Source: Chryseobacterium jejuense (lineage in GTDB: Bacteria > Bacteroidota > Bacteroidia > Flavobacteriales > Weeksellaceae). From it: 64,000 bases of DNA. The notes below the pieces were generated by a model that was not told the origin of the DNA, made no database searches, and saw only the letters and a program-made list of their open reading frames with translations. The stretch covers positions 1-64,000 of the forward strand of contig NZ_JAGIPR010000003.1 of assembly GCF_017877355.1 (NCBI RefSeq), given 5' to 3'. Shown here piece by piece: positions 51,190 through 60,585 of the stretch (position 1 is its first letter; every line of letters starts with the position of its first letter). Both the position numbers and the translations under genes were made by a program.

Positions 51190-53826
51190 TTAGAATGTGT
51201 ATCCTACAGTAAGGTTGAAATTCACCCCTCTGTAATAGTCTGTTAAAGTATTGATACCATCGGTGTTTAAAGGAGTGTAATTATGATCTCCTAACACGAT
51301 TTTGTATTTACTATCTAAGATATTCTGAACTGCAAACTTGATATTCCAATTTTTTGTTAATTGATTTTGATAAACTAAGTCAAGTTGATGGAAAGGCTTT
51401 TCATAGAAATTATCAGTACCATTTCCTCCTGTTGCATAAATCTTGCTGCCAGATACATTATAAACTAATGAAATTGTTTTGCTTAGATTGTCTTTGTTTT
51501 TATACTCGTACTTTAAATCTGCATTAATCGTATATGGTGAAGCCCCCTGTAGTCCTCTTTTTCTTAGGTCTTCTTTATTAATCCAACCTGGTTTTTCAGT
51601 ATCCAATTGTTTTTGACTTCTCTCAACATTGGAATGCATAATGGTTGCATTTGCGCCTAGCGTGAACTTACTTAATGATTCTGAAATCCTGCCTAAGTTT
51701 AAGATTCCTTCTATTTCTGCTCCAATAATTTCTGCTTTATCAGCATTTAAGAAAGTAATAGTAGTTCCGGTTGCGTTTGCAGAAGGTGTTAAGGAACGTT
51801 CAATAGCATTATTTATTCTTTTTGCAAATAAGTTAACAGCAAACATTTCCTTATTTGTAGGGAAATATTCCCATTTTAAATCTAGGTTATAGTTGTCACT
51901 AGATTGAATGTTTTGATTTCCAATAATAGAAACATTATCAGGGCTAATATATTCTATCGGCATTGTTTCTATCAGGACTGGTCTGGTAACCGTTTTACTG
52001 AATGAAAACCTTAAGTTATTTTTATTATTTAGTGTTTTCTTTATGGAAATGGATGGTAGGAATAAATCTCGGACTTTATCCAGATTTTCTTTTTTCGTTG
52101 CACTTTGCGTTGAATAACGAATCAATGTCATATCCTTTTCATAACGACCACCAAGTAAAATATCCCAGGTTTCATCAGGTTTGTAATTGATATTTAAATA
52201 ACCTGCATTAACAATCTGATAAATGGAACTGTAATACTGAGATGGGTTTGAACCTTCTGTATAATTTAGATTACCATTAGCTATAGATTGATTAAAAACT
52301 GATTGTGGACGATCTATATCAATAATAACATCAGTAGTACTTTGTAATGTATTAGCTGGGGTTCCAAAAATAAAACGATAAGAGTTTTTTCTAAAATCAG
52401 AGAATCCATTGTAACCAACGGCAATTTGTAAGGGATATTCTTTTTTGTCTCCTTTTTCACCTAGGTTAATTGAATATTCTGCAAAAGCAGAACCATAAAA
52501 TCTTGAATCAACATCCAGATACTGTCTGATAAGGTTATTACCACCATATCTTAAGAATAGTTGATTGGCTGGTAACTTATTTAAATTGACATCCTCAAGA
52601 CTCCCATCAATGATTTTTCTATCAGGTTGGCTATAGTTATTGATTACATAACTGATACCACCTTTTACCTGATGTCTGTCAGTAATTTTTTGAGACGCCG
52701 TTAATTGAAGGTCTAAAAATCTTGAAATATCCAACTGGTTCGTTCTGAAAAAACCATTATTAATATTTTGTACTTTTTGATCCTTATACCCATAATTATC
52801 TTCAATAGTATTATTGACATTCTGTAGGTATATGGCATTAAGGTTAATATTAGTTCCTTTATTTTTATACGCTAAACCTAGTAATGCTGAAGATTCAACT
52901 TCAAAATTATATTGTTTACGTTTAAGAAAATTGTTAAAAACAATTCCATCCTGATCAAGTGGCCTGTACTGATTATTAGCACCTTCCTTATAACTGTATT
53001 TATTTCCTTGATTCAAAGAGAATAAAATTCCTAAATTTCCGGTTTCTCCAGCTTTAATTTTCTGTACAGTCGTAAACCCAATACTGGTATTAGGCATCGC
53101 CTTCACGTTATCCACATTCCAAGAATCTTTAAAAGAATTCAAAGACTCGTTAGTAGTAAACTTATGGTTAGTAGGTTTTGAATTCCTAACCTCTTCAGGA
53201 AGTCTTCTATCCCTAGAGTTCAATCCCAAATATCCATTCATTCCATCTGCACCTTCAGCTACTTTAAAGTTATCTCTGAAAGTACTCAACGTATTTACTC
53301 CCACACTGAATTCTACCTTAGTAAAAGGCTTGTCAATGGTAAGGGTTTCAATGTCAAAAGTAGCTCCTGCAAAATCTCCGTAAAGGTTGGAGTTGAAAGT
53401 CTTATAGATGTTCAGTTTACCTACAACATCCGTTGGAAACTGCTTTAAGGCAATAATCTTCTGGAAAGGGTTGTTAGATGGTGAACCAAGACCGTTAATT
53501 AATAAATAGTTGTATCGCTCTTCAAGACCTCTTACGAAAAGACCTCTTCCTTCTACCGTAGTGATCCCTGTTACCTTCGTAAGTCCTTGCTCTACATTGG
53601 AGATCCCTTTTCTGGAAATCTCTTCAGCACTTACAGCCTGTTTTTGAATAATCGCTTTCTTCTGTTCTCCTAATACCGCAGTTTCAGTTTTCTTGTTGCT
53701 GCTTCCTTGGATTACTACGCCTTCAATTTTTTTCTCCTTCGTTACTGTATCCTGCTTCGTTTCCTGCGCGTAAAATACAGATCCGGATAAAAATAAGACT
53801 GCAATGCTAAGTTTATTAATTTTCAT
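51190..53826 (-). CDS. TonB-dependent outer-membrane receptor
   Basis: An 878-residue receptor: signal peptide (AVLFLSGSVFYAQ), a short TonB-box-like segment (KKIEGVVIQGSS), a plug (about 60-180; GISNVEQGLTKVTGITTVEGRGLFVRGLEERYNYLLINGL) and a barrel ending in an aromatic strand (GVNFNLTVGYTF). There is no carboxypeptidase-regulatory N-domain and no SusD gene follows. It heads a two-gene operon with the lipoprotein and is divergent from the PhoB/PhoR-like genes, which hints at control by them. Substrate unknown; phosphate or organophosphate is a guess. Confidence 0.88.
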   Translation of the reverse strand: MKINKLSIAVLFLSGSVFYAQETKQDTVTKEKKIEGVVIQGSSNKKTETAVLGEQKKAIIQKQAVSAEEISRKGISNVEQGLTKVTGITTVEGRGLFVRGLEERYNYLLINGLGSPSNNPFQKIIALKQFPTDVVGKLNIYKTFNSNLYGDFAGATFDIETLTIDKPFTKVEFSVGVNTLSTFRDNFKVAEGADGMNGYLGLNSRDRRLPEEVRNSKPTNHKFTTNESLNSFKDSWNVDNVKAMPNTSIGFTTVQKIKAGETGNLGILFSLNQGNKYSYKEGANNQYRPLDQDGIVFNNFLKRKQYNFEVESSALLGLAYKNKGTNINLNAIYLQNVNNTIEDNYGYKDQKVQNINNGFFRTNQLDISRFLDLQLTASQKITDRHQVKGGISYVINNYSQPDRKIIDGSLEDVNLNKLPANQLFLRYGGNNLIRQYLDVDSRFYGSAFAEYSINLGEKGDKKEYPLQIAVGYNGFSDFRKNSYRFIFGTPANTLQSTTDVIIDIDRPQSVFNQSIANGNLNYTEGSNPSQYYSSIYQIVNAGYLNINYKPDETWDILLGGRYEKDMTLIRYSTQSATKKENLDKVRDLFLPSISIKKTLNNKNNLRFSFSKTVTRPVLIETMPIEYISPDNVSIIGNQNIQSSDNYNLDLKWEYFPTNKEMFAVNLFAKRINNAIERSLTPSANATGTTITFLNADKAEIIGAEIEGILNLGRISESLSKFTLGANATIMHSNVERSQKQLDTEKPGWINKEDLRKRGLQGASPYTINADLKYEYKNKDNLSKTISLVYNVSGSKIYATGGNGTDNFYEKPFHQLDLVYQNQLTKNWNIKFAVQNILDSKYKIVLGDHNYTPLNTDGINTLTDYYRGVNFNLTVGYTF

Positions 53827-54025
53827 TCTCTTTACTTGCTTTATTACTAGATTTCTTTCGGTGCAAAGGAATAAAAGATTGATGGGGTAAATGGTTTAGT
53901 AAAATTTAATTTTTTCTTAACTAAACATTAAGAAAAGGGTATTATTGTTAACTTTATATGAACGATAACTAATTTATTAATCTATCATTCAAAAATGATT
54001 AACTTTGAAACAGTAAAAATTTGAA

Positions 54026-54703
54026 ATGAGTCAAAAGAAAATACTCTTAATAGACGACGAACTGGACATTTTAGAGATTCTGTCTTACAACTTGGAAAAG
54101 GAAGGATATGATATCTATACCGCTAACAACGGTAATGAAGGAATAGAAAAAGCAAAGGAAATTGTTCCGGATCTTATTCTACTAGATGTAATGATGCCTG
54201 AAAAAGATGGTATTGAAACATGTCAGGAACTTCGTAAAATAAAAGAACTTCAAAAGACACTTATTGTTTTTCTTTCTGCAAGAAGCGAAGAATTCTCTCA
54301 GTTGGCAGGATTCCAGGCAGGAGCTAACGACTATGTTGTAAAGCTGATTAAACCGAAAATTCTGACTTCTAAAGTAAACGCATTACTACAATTAACCTCT
54401 CAGGTTTCTGATAATGCTAAATTAATCGAAATTGGTGATCTTATCATTGATAAAGATAACTTCAGAGTTTCCAAAAGCGGACAGCAGTTTCTTCTTCCTA
54501 AAAAAGAATTTGACTTACTTTATCTTTTAGCATCCAATACAGAAAAAGTTTTCAAAAGAGAAGAAATTCTTGAAAAAGTTTGGGGTAATGATGTCATCGT
54601 AGGAGAAAGAACTATTGATGTTCACATCAGAAGATTAAGAGAAAAGTTAGGAATTAATACAATTCAGACTTTAAAAGGGATTGGGTATAAACTTATCGTT
54701 TAA
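54026..54703 (+). CDS. OmpR/PhoB-type response regulator
   Basis: A 225-residue regulator: receiver domain with Asp10/Asp11 and phospho-acceptor Asp54, Ser84 in FLSARSEE, and a winged-helix domain (FRVSKSGQQFLLPKKEFDLLYLLASN ... VGERTIDVHIRRLREKLG ... LKGIGYKL). The conserved Lys106 is followed by Leu instead of the usual Pro (VVKLIKPK). Together with the kinase 48 bases downstream it resembles the Flavobacteriia PhoB/PhoR phosphate system. A -7-like TAACTTTG lies at 54000-54007. Confidence 0.92.
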   Translation: MSQKKILLIDDELDILEILSYNLEKEGYDIYTANNGNEGIEKAKEIVPDLILLDVMMPEKDGIETCQELRKIKELQKTLIVFLSARSEEFSQLAGFQAGANDYVVKLIKPKILTSKVNALLQLTSQVSDNAKLIEIGDLIIDKDNFRVSKSGQQFLLPKKEFDLLYLLASNTEKVFKREEILEKVWGNDVIVGERTIDVHIRRLREKLGINTIQTLKGIGYKLIV

Positions 54704-54751
54704 CTATTTAAATACCTTATCTTTACTTACAATTATTAAAATTTTGTAAAA

Positions 54752-55783
54752 TTGAAATTTTACAGGCTTACGCTTGTTGCCTCTTGTCTGTTGACATTGG
54801 TGATGCTGTTTCTGGTGGTCGTTTTCGATTCACTTAAAGATATCTATTATGAGACCCCTTTATTTAAGACGGGTCTTTTAATCTGTATTGTTCTTATCTT
54901 TATTATCAACTGTGTAGTATTGGAGCTTCTTTTCAATTATTACGGAAGAAAGCAGGTGAAGGGACTTTCCGGGATTCTTCCTCAGGAAATGGTTCAGGAT
55001 AATGATGAGAATATAACCATTAAAGAACTGGGAGAAAGATTTTCGGACCTTAATCAGCAGAGGGCTACCGAAATTGATATGATGAAGGAAATGGAAAGTT
55101 ATCGTAAAGAATACATCGGTAACGTTTCTCATGAGCTTAAAACACCATTGTTTTCTATTCAGGGTTACGTAGAAACCTTAAGAGATGGAGGGGTGGATAA
55201 TCTTACCATTCGTGATAAATACCTTGAGCGAATTGATAAATCCGTAGAAAGGCTTATTGCCATTGTTACAGATCTTGATATGATTAACAGGCTCGAAGCA
55301 GGAGAAATTAACCTTACTGTTTCCAAATTTGATGTCAATCTTCTGATCAAGGAAATTTTTGACCTTCTTGAATTTGAAGCTGAAAAACATAATACCACAT
55401 TACAGATCCAGACTTTACATCCACAAATTTTTGTAGAGGCTGATAAGCAAAAAATTTCCCAGGTTTTTATTAATCTTATTTCCAATGCCATTCACTATGC
55501 CAATAGACAGGAAGCAAAAGTGATTGTTAAGACCAGTATTTTAAGAAATAAAGTATTGATTGAAGTCATTGATAACGGAATGGGAATCAAATCTGAAATT
55601 CTTCCAAGAATCTTCGAACGTTTTTACCGTGTAGAAACCAGCAGAAGCAGAAGGGAAGGCGGTTCCGGATTAGGATTGGCCATTGTAAAGCATATCCTTG
55701 AGGCTCATAACGAAAACATTACCGTAGAAAGTGTTTATCTTGAAGGAACGAAGTTTAGTTTTATGCTCGAAAAAAGTAAATAA
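54752..55783 (+). CDS. PhoR-like sensor histidine kinase
   Basis: 343 residues from a TTG start at 54752; no ATG is suitably placed and the TM segment begins right away. Two N-terminal membrane helices (ASCLLTLVMLFLVVVF and LLICIVLIFIINCVVLELL) enclose a very short outside loop of about 15 residues. Then come a linker, HisKA with His127 (NVSHELKTPLFSIQGYVETLRDG) and an ATPase domain (ISNAIHYANRQEAKV; DNGMGIKSEILPRIFERFYRV; GGSGLGLAIVKHIL). The near absence of a periplasmic sensor is typical of PhoR, which senses through the Pst transporter. Confidence 0.9.
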   Translation: MKFYRLTLVASCLLTLVMLFLVVVFDSLKDIYYETPLFKTGLLICIVLIFIINCVVLELLFNYYGRKQVKGLSGILPQEMVQDNDENITIKELGERFSDLNQQRATEIDMMKEMESYRKEYIGNVSHELKTPLFSIQGYVETLRDGGVDNLTIRDKYLERIDKSVERLIAIVTDLDMINRLEAGEINLTVSKFDVNLLIKEIFDLLEFEAEKHNTTLQIQTLHPQIFVEADKQKISQVFINLISNAIHYANRQEAKVIVKTSILRNKVLIEVIDNGMGIKSEILPRIFERFYRVETSRSRREGGSGLGLAIVKHILEAHNENITVESVYLEGTKFSFMLEKSK

Positions 55784-55836
55784 TTCCGGCAAAATGTAAG
55801 AAAAAAAAATATTTTAAAAAATCCTGAAATATTTTT

Positions 55837-55864
55837 TTGTCACATGTCATTTATTATATATTTG
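55837..55864 (+). promoter_or_regulatory. Bacteroidota-type promoter of the pRiA4b-ORF3-like gene
   Basis: TTG at 55837-55839 and TATATTTG at 55857-55864, separated by 17 bases, are a full consensus match. The leader to the ATG at 55918 would be about 45 bases. Confidence 0.75.
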
Positions 55865-55917
55865 CACCAGAGATTTATCATAATTATAAAGGCAAAAAAG
55901 TAATTTAAGAAACTGAT

Positions 55918-56511
55918 ATGGTTTACAAAATCCGCGTAATATTAGATGCGAAAGAGGATATTTTCCGTGATATTGAAGTTAAGGGAAAACAAACGTTATG
56001 GAACTTACATTTAGGAATTAAAAGTGCATTCAGTCTGCAGGGAGAGGAGCTTTCTACTTTTAATCTGTTAGAAGAAGACGGAACAATCGTAAAAAGTGTC
56101 CCATTGGAAGATATGAGCGATGATGGTGATGGTGAGATTATGTCAGACGTATACATTGATGAAGCTTTTGGAAACAAAGGAGACAAGGCACAATTCCAGT
56201 ATGGACTTCTTGACCTTTGGGAATTCTTCTGTGAGCTTATAGAAATCATTGATGAAACAAAAGGAGTGAATTATCCGATTACTGTGTACAGATTTGGAAA
56301 CGTTCCATTAAAAGCGCCTAGCAAAAACGGAAGTGGAGGATCTAAAAAGAAATCAGCAATGCCTTTGGCAGATGATGAGTTTGGTTTCGATGATGATTTT
56401 GTAGCAGGCGGAAACTTTTCAGATGAAGATGATAGCTACGATGATGAGGAAGAAGAAGACTACAACGATGATGTCTTTGATGATGAAGATGATAACGATG
56501 ACGAAAGATAA
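55918..56511 (+). CDS. pRiA4b ORF-3-like protein
   Basis: A 197-residue protein. The first ~135 residues match the pRiA4b ORF-3-like (MM3350-like) family: VYKIRVILDAKEDIFRDIEVKGKQTLWNLHLGIKSAF, a cysteine- and acid-rich middle, and FQYGLLDLWEFFCELIEI...YPITVYRFG. The last ~45 residues are almost only Asp/Glu with Ser, Tyr and Phe, a disordered acidic tail. Function unknown. It is a single-gene transcript with its own promoter and terminator. Confidence 0.85.
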   Translation: MVYKIRVILDAKEDIFRDIEVKGKQTLWNLHLGIKSAFSLQGEELSTFNLLEEDGTIVKSVPLEDMSDDGDGEIMSDVYIDEAFGNKGDKAQFQYGLLDLWEFFCELIEIIDETKGVNYPITVYRFGNVPLKAPSKNGSGGSKKKSAMPLADDEFGFDDDFVAGGNFSDEDDSYDDEEEEDYNDDVFDDEDDNDDER

Positions 56512-56533
56512 GATGTAGATACATAAAAAATAC

Positions 56534-56558
56534 AGCCCCGGATTAAGAATTCGGGGCT
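56534..56558 (+). terminator. Intrinsic terminator
   Basis: AGCCCCG pairs with CGGGGCT around 11 bases, followed by TTTTTATT, 22 bases after the stop codon. Confidence 0.85.
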
Positions 56559-56564
56559 TTTTAT

Positions 56565-57035
56565 TGAAAATTAAAATGATCTGATCCTCTGGTATTCTTT
56601 TTACAATAAATCAGATTAAGCTAAACCTGTTCATGGAACTAGATGTTTATACATCCGCTTAAAAAGAATCAATGAAATTGATTCCACCCTTTGCTCCCTC
56701 AAAATATAACAGAACTTACTAAAAACTTTGTGTGAAAAAACAAAATGAATTTAAACCATTAAGAACAATGAAGATTGTAAGGTAAGTTTCATCAAAGATG
56801 AATTGAGAATATGGCTTAATCACTCGCTTTAACTGTTCCTTTAACTTTTCTTATCCTCTTAAAAACTTTAATGGTTCAAATATTTTTATGACTTTATTGT
56901 CAATTTACTTCAATCAACCTGTTAATTTTAGATAACAGAAAATTCACCATAAGCCAATTGTTTTATAACCTGTATTATTTCAAAAAGAGTACCCGTAATT
57001 TTCCATTTCAGCCCCTTTCCCTGAAAAACAATCCT
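56565..57035. other. Non-coding stretch, degraded repeats only
   Basis: About 470 bases without a supported gene. It contains GATTCCACCCTTTGCTCCCTC and AAACTTTGTGTGAAAAAAC (56690-56741), related to the string at 35183-35232. Just after it, TACTTTTG at 57036-57043 is a candidate -7 element for the GH13 gene at 57058. Confidence 0.5.
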
Positions 57036-57057
57036 TACTTTTGTTAAAAATAGATTA

Positions 57058-58407
57058 ATGAAAAAATTAATTTTATTAGCTGTAATTGGTCTGGGAATTG
57101 TTTCCTGTACCACTCAAAAAAATACAAAGAGGATGACAGAACTGCCAAAAGACTGGAAACACAACACGAATATCTACGAAGTAAATATCAGACAATATAC
57201 TCAGGAAGGAACTTTCAAAGCATTTGCAAAAGAAATGCCCCGACTGAAAGCTATGGGAGTAAGAACACTTTGGTTCATGCCTATAACTCCAATTGCCCAG
57301 CAAAATAAAAAAGGAAGCCTTGGAAGTCCTTATGCAGCAGCAGACTATACTTCCATTAATCCGGAATTCGGAACCATGGAGGATTTTAAAGCGATGGTGA
57401 ATGAAGCGCACAGATTAGGTTTCAAAGTAATTATTGATTGGGTAGCCAATCATACTGGTTGGGATCATGTCTGGACCAAAACACATCCTGAATTTTACCT
57501 GAAAGATCCTGATGGGAAATTCCATATTGCTTCCGGAATGGATGATATTATTGAACTGGATTACAAAAACCCGGAAATGCGCCAGGCTATGATTGATGCT
57601 ATGAAATTCTGGATAACGGAAACAGACATTGATGGTTTCAGATGTGATCTTGCTTCATGGGTGGAGGTAGATTTCTGGGAACAGGCACGCCCGGAAGTAG
57701 AAAAAGTAAAACCACTTTTCTGGCTAGGAGAATTTGATGAATTGGAAAGTCCGGAATATGGAAAAGTCTTCGATGCCAGTTACTCCTGGAAATGGATGCA
57801 TAAATCCGCAGATTACTATAAAAAGAATGAGCCGCTTCAGGAGCTGAAGGATTTATTGGTGCAATATTCCAATATCGGGGACAAGTCAATGAGAGCCTGG
57901 TTTACGGCTAATCATGATGAAAATTCATGGAACGGGACAGAATATGAAAAATATGCCGTTATTACCAAACCAATGGCTGTATTCTCCGCTACATGGAATG
58001 GTGTTCCGTTATTGTACTCAGGTCAGGAACTTCCCAATATGAAGAGACTCGAATTTTTTGAAAAAGACCCGATTAAATGGACCAAAACCTATCAGGCGGC
58101 CGACTTCTATAAAACACTGTTAGATCTCAAAGCTTTCAATCCTGCTTTGAGAGGCGGAGATTCGAATGTGACCACTTATTTATTGAATACAACTGCTAAT
58201 GACAAGATCCTGGCGTACATAAGAAAAAATGGAAAAGATGAAGTCCTGGTTGTTTTAAACATGTCAAAAGAACCTGTGAACTTTAGTATTGAAGACGGAA
58301 ATCTATCAGGAACTTTCAGAAATGTATTCGAAAAAACAAAAAGAAACTTCGAAGAAAGCAAAGATTTTAATTTCAAAGTTTCAGACTACTCAGTATTTGA
58401 AAAATAA
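57058..58407 (+). CDS. Alpha-amylase-family (GH13) lipoprotein
   Basis: A 449-residue lipoprotein (VIGLGIVSCTTQK, Cys17). The TIM barrel shows GH13 regions in order: DWVANHTGWDH (region I), DGFRCDLASW with the nucleophile Asp (II), WLGEFDELE with the acid Glu (III) and ANHDENSWNG with the stabilising Asp (IV). A short C-terminal beta domain ends the chain. It should hydrolyse or transfer alpha-glucans in the periplasm or at the surface; specificity cannot be told. Confidence 0.92.
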   Translation: MKKLILLAVIGLGIVSCTTQKNTKRMTELPKDWKHNTNIYEVNIRQYTQEGTFKAFAKEMPRLKAMGVRTLWFMPITPIAQQNKKGSLGSPYAAADYTSINPEFGTMEDFKAMVNEAHRLGFKVIIDWVANHTGWDHVWTKTHPEFYLKDPDGKFHIASGMDDIIELDYKNPEMRQAMIDAMKFWITETDIDGFRCDLASWVEVDFWEQARPEVEKVKPLFWLGEFDELESPEYGKVFDASYSWKWMHKSADYYKKNEPLQELKDLLVQYSNIGDKSMRAWFTANHDENSWNGTEYEKYAVITKPMAVFSATWNGVPLLYSGQELPNMKRLEFFEKDPIKWTKTYQAADFYKTLLDLKAFNPALRGGDSNVTTYLLNTTANDKILAYIRKNGKDEVLVVLNMSKEPVNFSIEDGNLSGTFRNVFEKTKRNFEESKDFNFKVSDYSVFEK

Positions 58408-58467
58408 AAATAATTTGGATCTGAAATTATAAAACATCAATCACCAGTTATTAAATGGTACTACATT

Positions 58468-58506
58468 CCCCTCCGCTGGAGGGGTGTCAAAATCTATGAT
58501 TTTGAC
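58468..58506 (+). repeat. Tandem-hairpin intergenic repeat (REP-like)
   Basis: Two perfect hairpins lie one base apart: CCCCTCC/GGAGGGG with loop GCT (58468-58484) and GTCAAAATC/GATTTTGAC with loop TAT (58486-58506), followed by GGGGTGGTTTTC. This type of double stem is widespread in Bacteroidota spacers. Only one copy is in the window. Confidence 0.75.
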
Positions 58507-58545
58507 GGGGTGGTTTTCTCCACTCTCAATAAAAGCTGCATTACA

Positions 58546-58986
58546 ATGAACAAACAGGAAATAATAGACATCGTTAAAGCTAAACTAACAGACAAAATTC
58601 AGTATTTCGAAAATCTGATTGCAGAAACCCGTGCTTCCAATAATGACACGAAAAGCTCAATGGGAGACAAGTATGAAACCGGCAGAGAAATGCTTCAGCA
58701 GGAAATCAATAATCTGCAACGACAGCTTAATGAAGTATTGAACCAACAGGCAATTTTACAGAAAATAACTTCTGATCCTTCAGAGAAAGTTCAGATCGGG
58801 GCTTTAGTGAAAACCAATAAGGGATTATTCTATGTTTCAGCTTCTATGGGAGAAATTCTTTTTGAAAATCAAAAGATTATGACCGTTTCTGCAGAATCCC
58901 CTTTAGTAAAGGCTATGTTTGGCAAGAAAATGGGAGAGGCTTTTACCATCAACAATACCAATCAGGATATTGAACATATTTGGTAA
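58546..58986 (+). CDS. GreA/GreB C-terminal-domain-like protein
   Basis: 146 residues from the ATG at 58546. The N-terminal half is a helical coil (about 1-80; DKYETGREMLQQEINNLQRQLNEVLNQQ), as in the Gre-factor coiled coil but without the acidic tip motif in a recognisable place. The C-terminal half VQIGALVKTNKGLFYVSASMG ... ESPLVKAMFGKKMGEAF matches the GreA/GreB C-terminal FKBP-like domain. Homologues are often mislabelled 3-oxoacyl-ACP synthase. It may bind RNA polymerase; function unproven. Confidence 0.75.
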   Translation: MNKQEIIDIVKAKLTDKIQYFENLIAETRASNNDTKSSMGDKYETGREMLQQEINNLQRQLNEVLNQQAILQKITSDPSEKVQIGALVKTNKGLFYVSASMGEILFENQKIMTVSAESPLVKAMFGKKMGEAFTINNTNQDIEHIW

Positions 58987-59002
58987 ATCAATCTTTAATA
59001 AT

Positions 59003-59653
59003 ATGAAATTTAAAAATTTAATTCTCCTTGTCTTTTTACTTGGCAGTTTGGCTATCAATGCGCAGGTTCATGCTACAGTTTCCTCAAGAACATATGATCT
59101 GGAAACGATAAAACTTACGGTAGACGGTTTTGTAATTACGCTGAATGCTGATGGATCAATTTCCGATTTTAATGCTCCTGACCTTAATGGTAAACTTGAG
59201 TATTATGATAATCAGGTCTTCGATAAAGCTAAATATGGAAAGCTTAAAAGCATAGGAAATGTTAAAATAGATTATTGGGATGATACTGCATTTACTAGCG
59301 AGAAAGCAGGCAAACTGAAAAGCATAGGGAATGTTTCTGTAGACTATTGGGAAGATTCTGCTTTTACCAGAGAGAAAGCTGGTAAGGTAAAGAAAATTGG
59401 AAATCTTACCGTAGATTACTGGTCAAATGATGTTATTGATAACAGCAGGTTGGGAAAACTGAAAGTGATAGGGGATATTTCAATAGATTACGGAACAAAA
59501 GATATTATTGATGAAAGTAAATTTCAAAAGCTTATCAAATTTGGTCCGGTGAGACTGGAGTATTCAAATGATAAATTCATTGATAAAAACAGATATGGCC
59601 AACTGAAATCAATCACAGGAAACAGTGAAAAAGTTAATGTCTCTATATTATAA
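59003..59653 (+). CDS. Secreted repeat protein
   Basis: 216 residues from the ATG at 59003 (signal peptide MKFKNLILLVFLLGSLAINAQ). From about residue 70 it consists of imperfect 21-22-residue repeats of the form KLKSIGNVxVDYWxDxAFT/xEKAG: KLKSIGNVKIDYWDDTAFTS, KLKSIGNVSVDYWEDSAFTR, KVKKIGNLTVDYWSNDVIDN, KLKVIGDISIDYGTKDIIDE. Alternating hydrophobics suggest a solenoid or stacked beta structure. The family is not recognised; function unknown. Confidence 0.78.
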   Translation: MKFKNLILLVFLLGSLAINAQVHATVSSRTYDLETIKLTVDGFVITLNADGSISDFNAPDLNGKLEYYDNQVFDKAKYGKLKSIGNVKIDYWDDTAFTSEKAGKLKSIGNVSVDYWEDSAFTREKAGKVKKIGNLTVDYWSNDVIDNSRLGKLKVIGDISIDYGTKDIIDESKFQKLIKFGPVRLEYSNDKFIDKNRYGQLKSITGNSEKVNVSIL

Positions 59654-59726
59654 TTCTTCAGTTGTCTTAATAGCTTGAAGGTGTAGGATATACACCTGTT
59701 TAATAGAAAAGAGATATACGTCTTAT

Positions 59727-59754
59727 AAAAAGCATCCATAGGCTGGGTGCTTTT
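59727..59754 (+). terminator. Intrinsic terminator
   Basis: AAAAGCATCC pairs with GGGTGCTTTT (one G-U) around 8 bases, with a long T-run. Confidence 0.85.
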
Positions 59755-59790
59755 TTTTTATTAAATTTGACCCATAAATCCCTTTTCAAA

Positions 59791-60585
59791 ATGCAAAACT
59801 ACCTGGATCTTTTACAACATATTTTAGACAACGGAACTGATAAAACCGATAGAACCGGCACTGGAACAAGAAGTGTATTCGGGTATCAGTTAAGATATGA
59901 CTTGTCTAAAGGATTTCCATTGGTAACCACCAAAAAGGTTCATTTAAAATCCATTATCTATGAATTGCTTTGGTTCCTGAAAGGAGATACCAATATCCAA
60001 TATCTTAAAGATAACGGAGTAAGCATCTGGGATGAATGGGCCAATGAAAACGGTGATTTAGGACCTGTTTACGGAGCGCAGTGGAGAAGCTGGAACGGGG
60101 CAGACGGAAAAATTGTAGATCAGATCACAGAAGTAATAGATCAGATCAAGAAGAATCCGGATTCCAGAAGGCTGATCGTTTCTGCATGGAATGTTGCTGA
60201 AATTCCAAATATGGCTTTGGCTCCTTGTCATGCATTATTTCAGTTTTATGTAGCAGACGGAAAATTATCACTGCAGTTATACCAGAGAAGTGCAGATGTC
60301 TTCCTAGGTGTTCCTTTCAATATTGCAAGTTATGCTTTGTTATTGATGATGGTAGCACAGGTTTGTGATCTTGAAGTAGGAGATTATGTTCATAGTTTTG
60401 GTGATGTTCATATTTACAATAATCACTTTGAGCAGGTGAACAGGCAGCTTTCAAGAGAAACAAGGGCGCTTCCTACCATGAAACTAAATCCTGATGTTAA
60501 AAATATCTTCGATTTCGATTTTGAAGACTTTACATTGGAAAACTATGATCCACATCCGGGAATTAAGGCTCCGGTAGCGATTTAA
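59791..60585 (+). CDS. thyA: Thymidylate synthase
   Basis: 264 residues from the ATG at 59791, the exact length of the Escherichia coli enzyme; an upstream in-frame start at 59767 would add 8 residues. It converts dUMP to dTMP with methylene-tetrahydrofolate. Signatures are [50 protein letters not shown] with the catalytic Cys, [20 protein letters not shown] and [12 protein letters not shown]. No dihydrofolate reductase gene follows. Confidence 0.97.
   Translation: MQNYLDLLQHILDNGTDKTDRTGTGTRSVFGYQLRYDLSKGFPLVTTKKVHLKSIIYELLWFLKGDTNIQYLKDNGVSIWDEWANENGDLGPVYGAQWRSWNGADGKIVDQITEVIDQIKKNPDSRRLIVSAWNVAEIPNMALAPCHALFQFYVADGKLSLQLYQRSADVFLGVPFNIASYALLLMMVAQVCDLEVGDYVHSFGDVHIYNNHFEQVNRQLSRETRALPTMKLNPDVKNIFDFDFEDFTLENYDPHPGIKAPVAI

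Noticed and set aside
58546..58986. 3-oxoacyl-ACP synthase
   Set aside because: No thiolase fold or Cys-His-His triad is present in 146 residues; the C-terminal half matches Gre factors.
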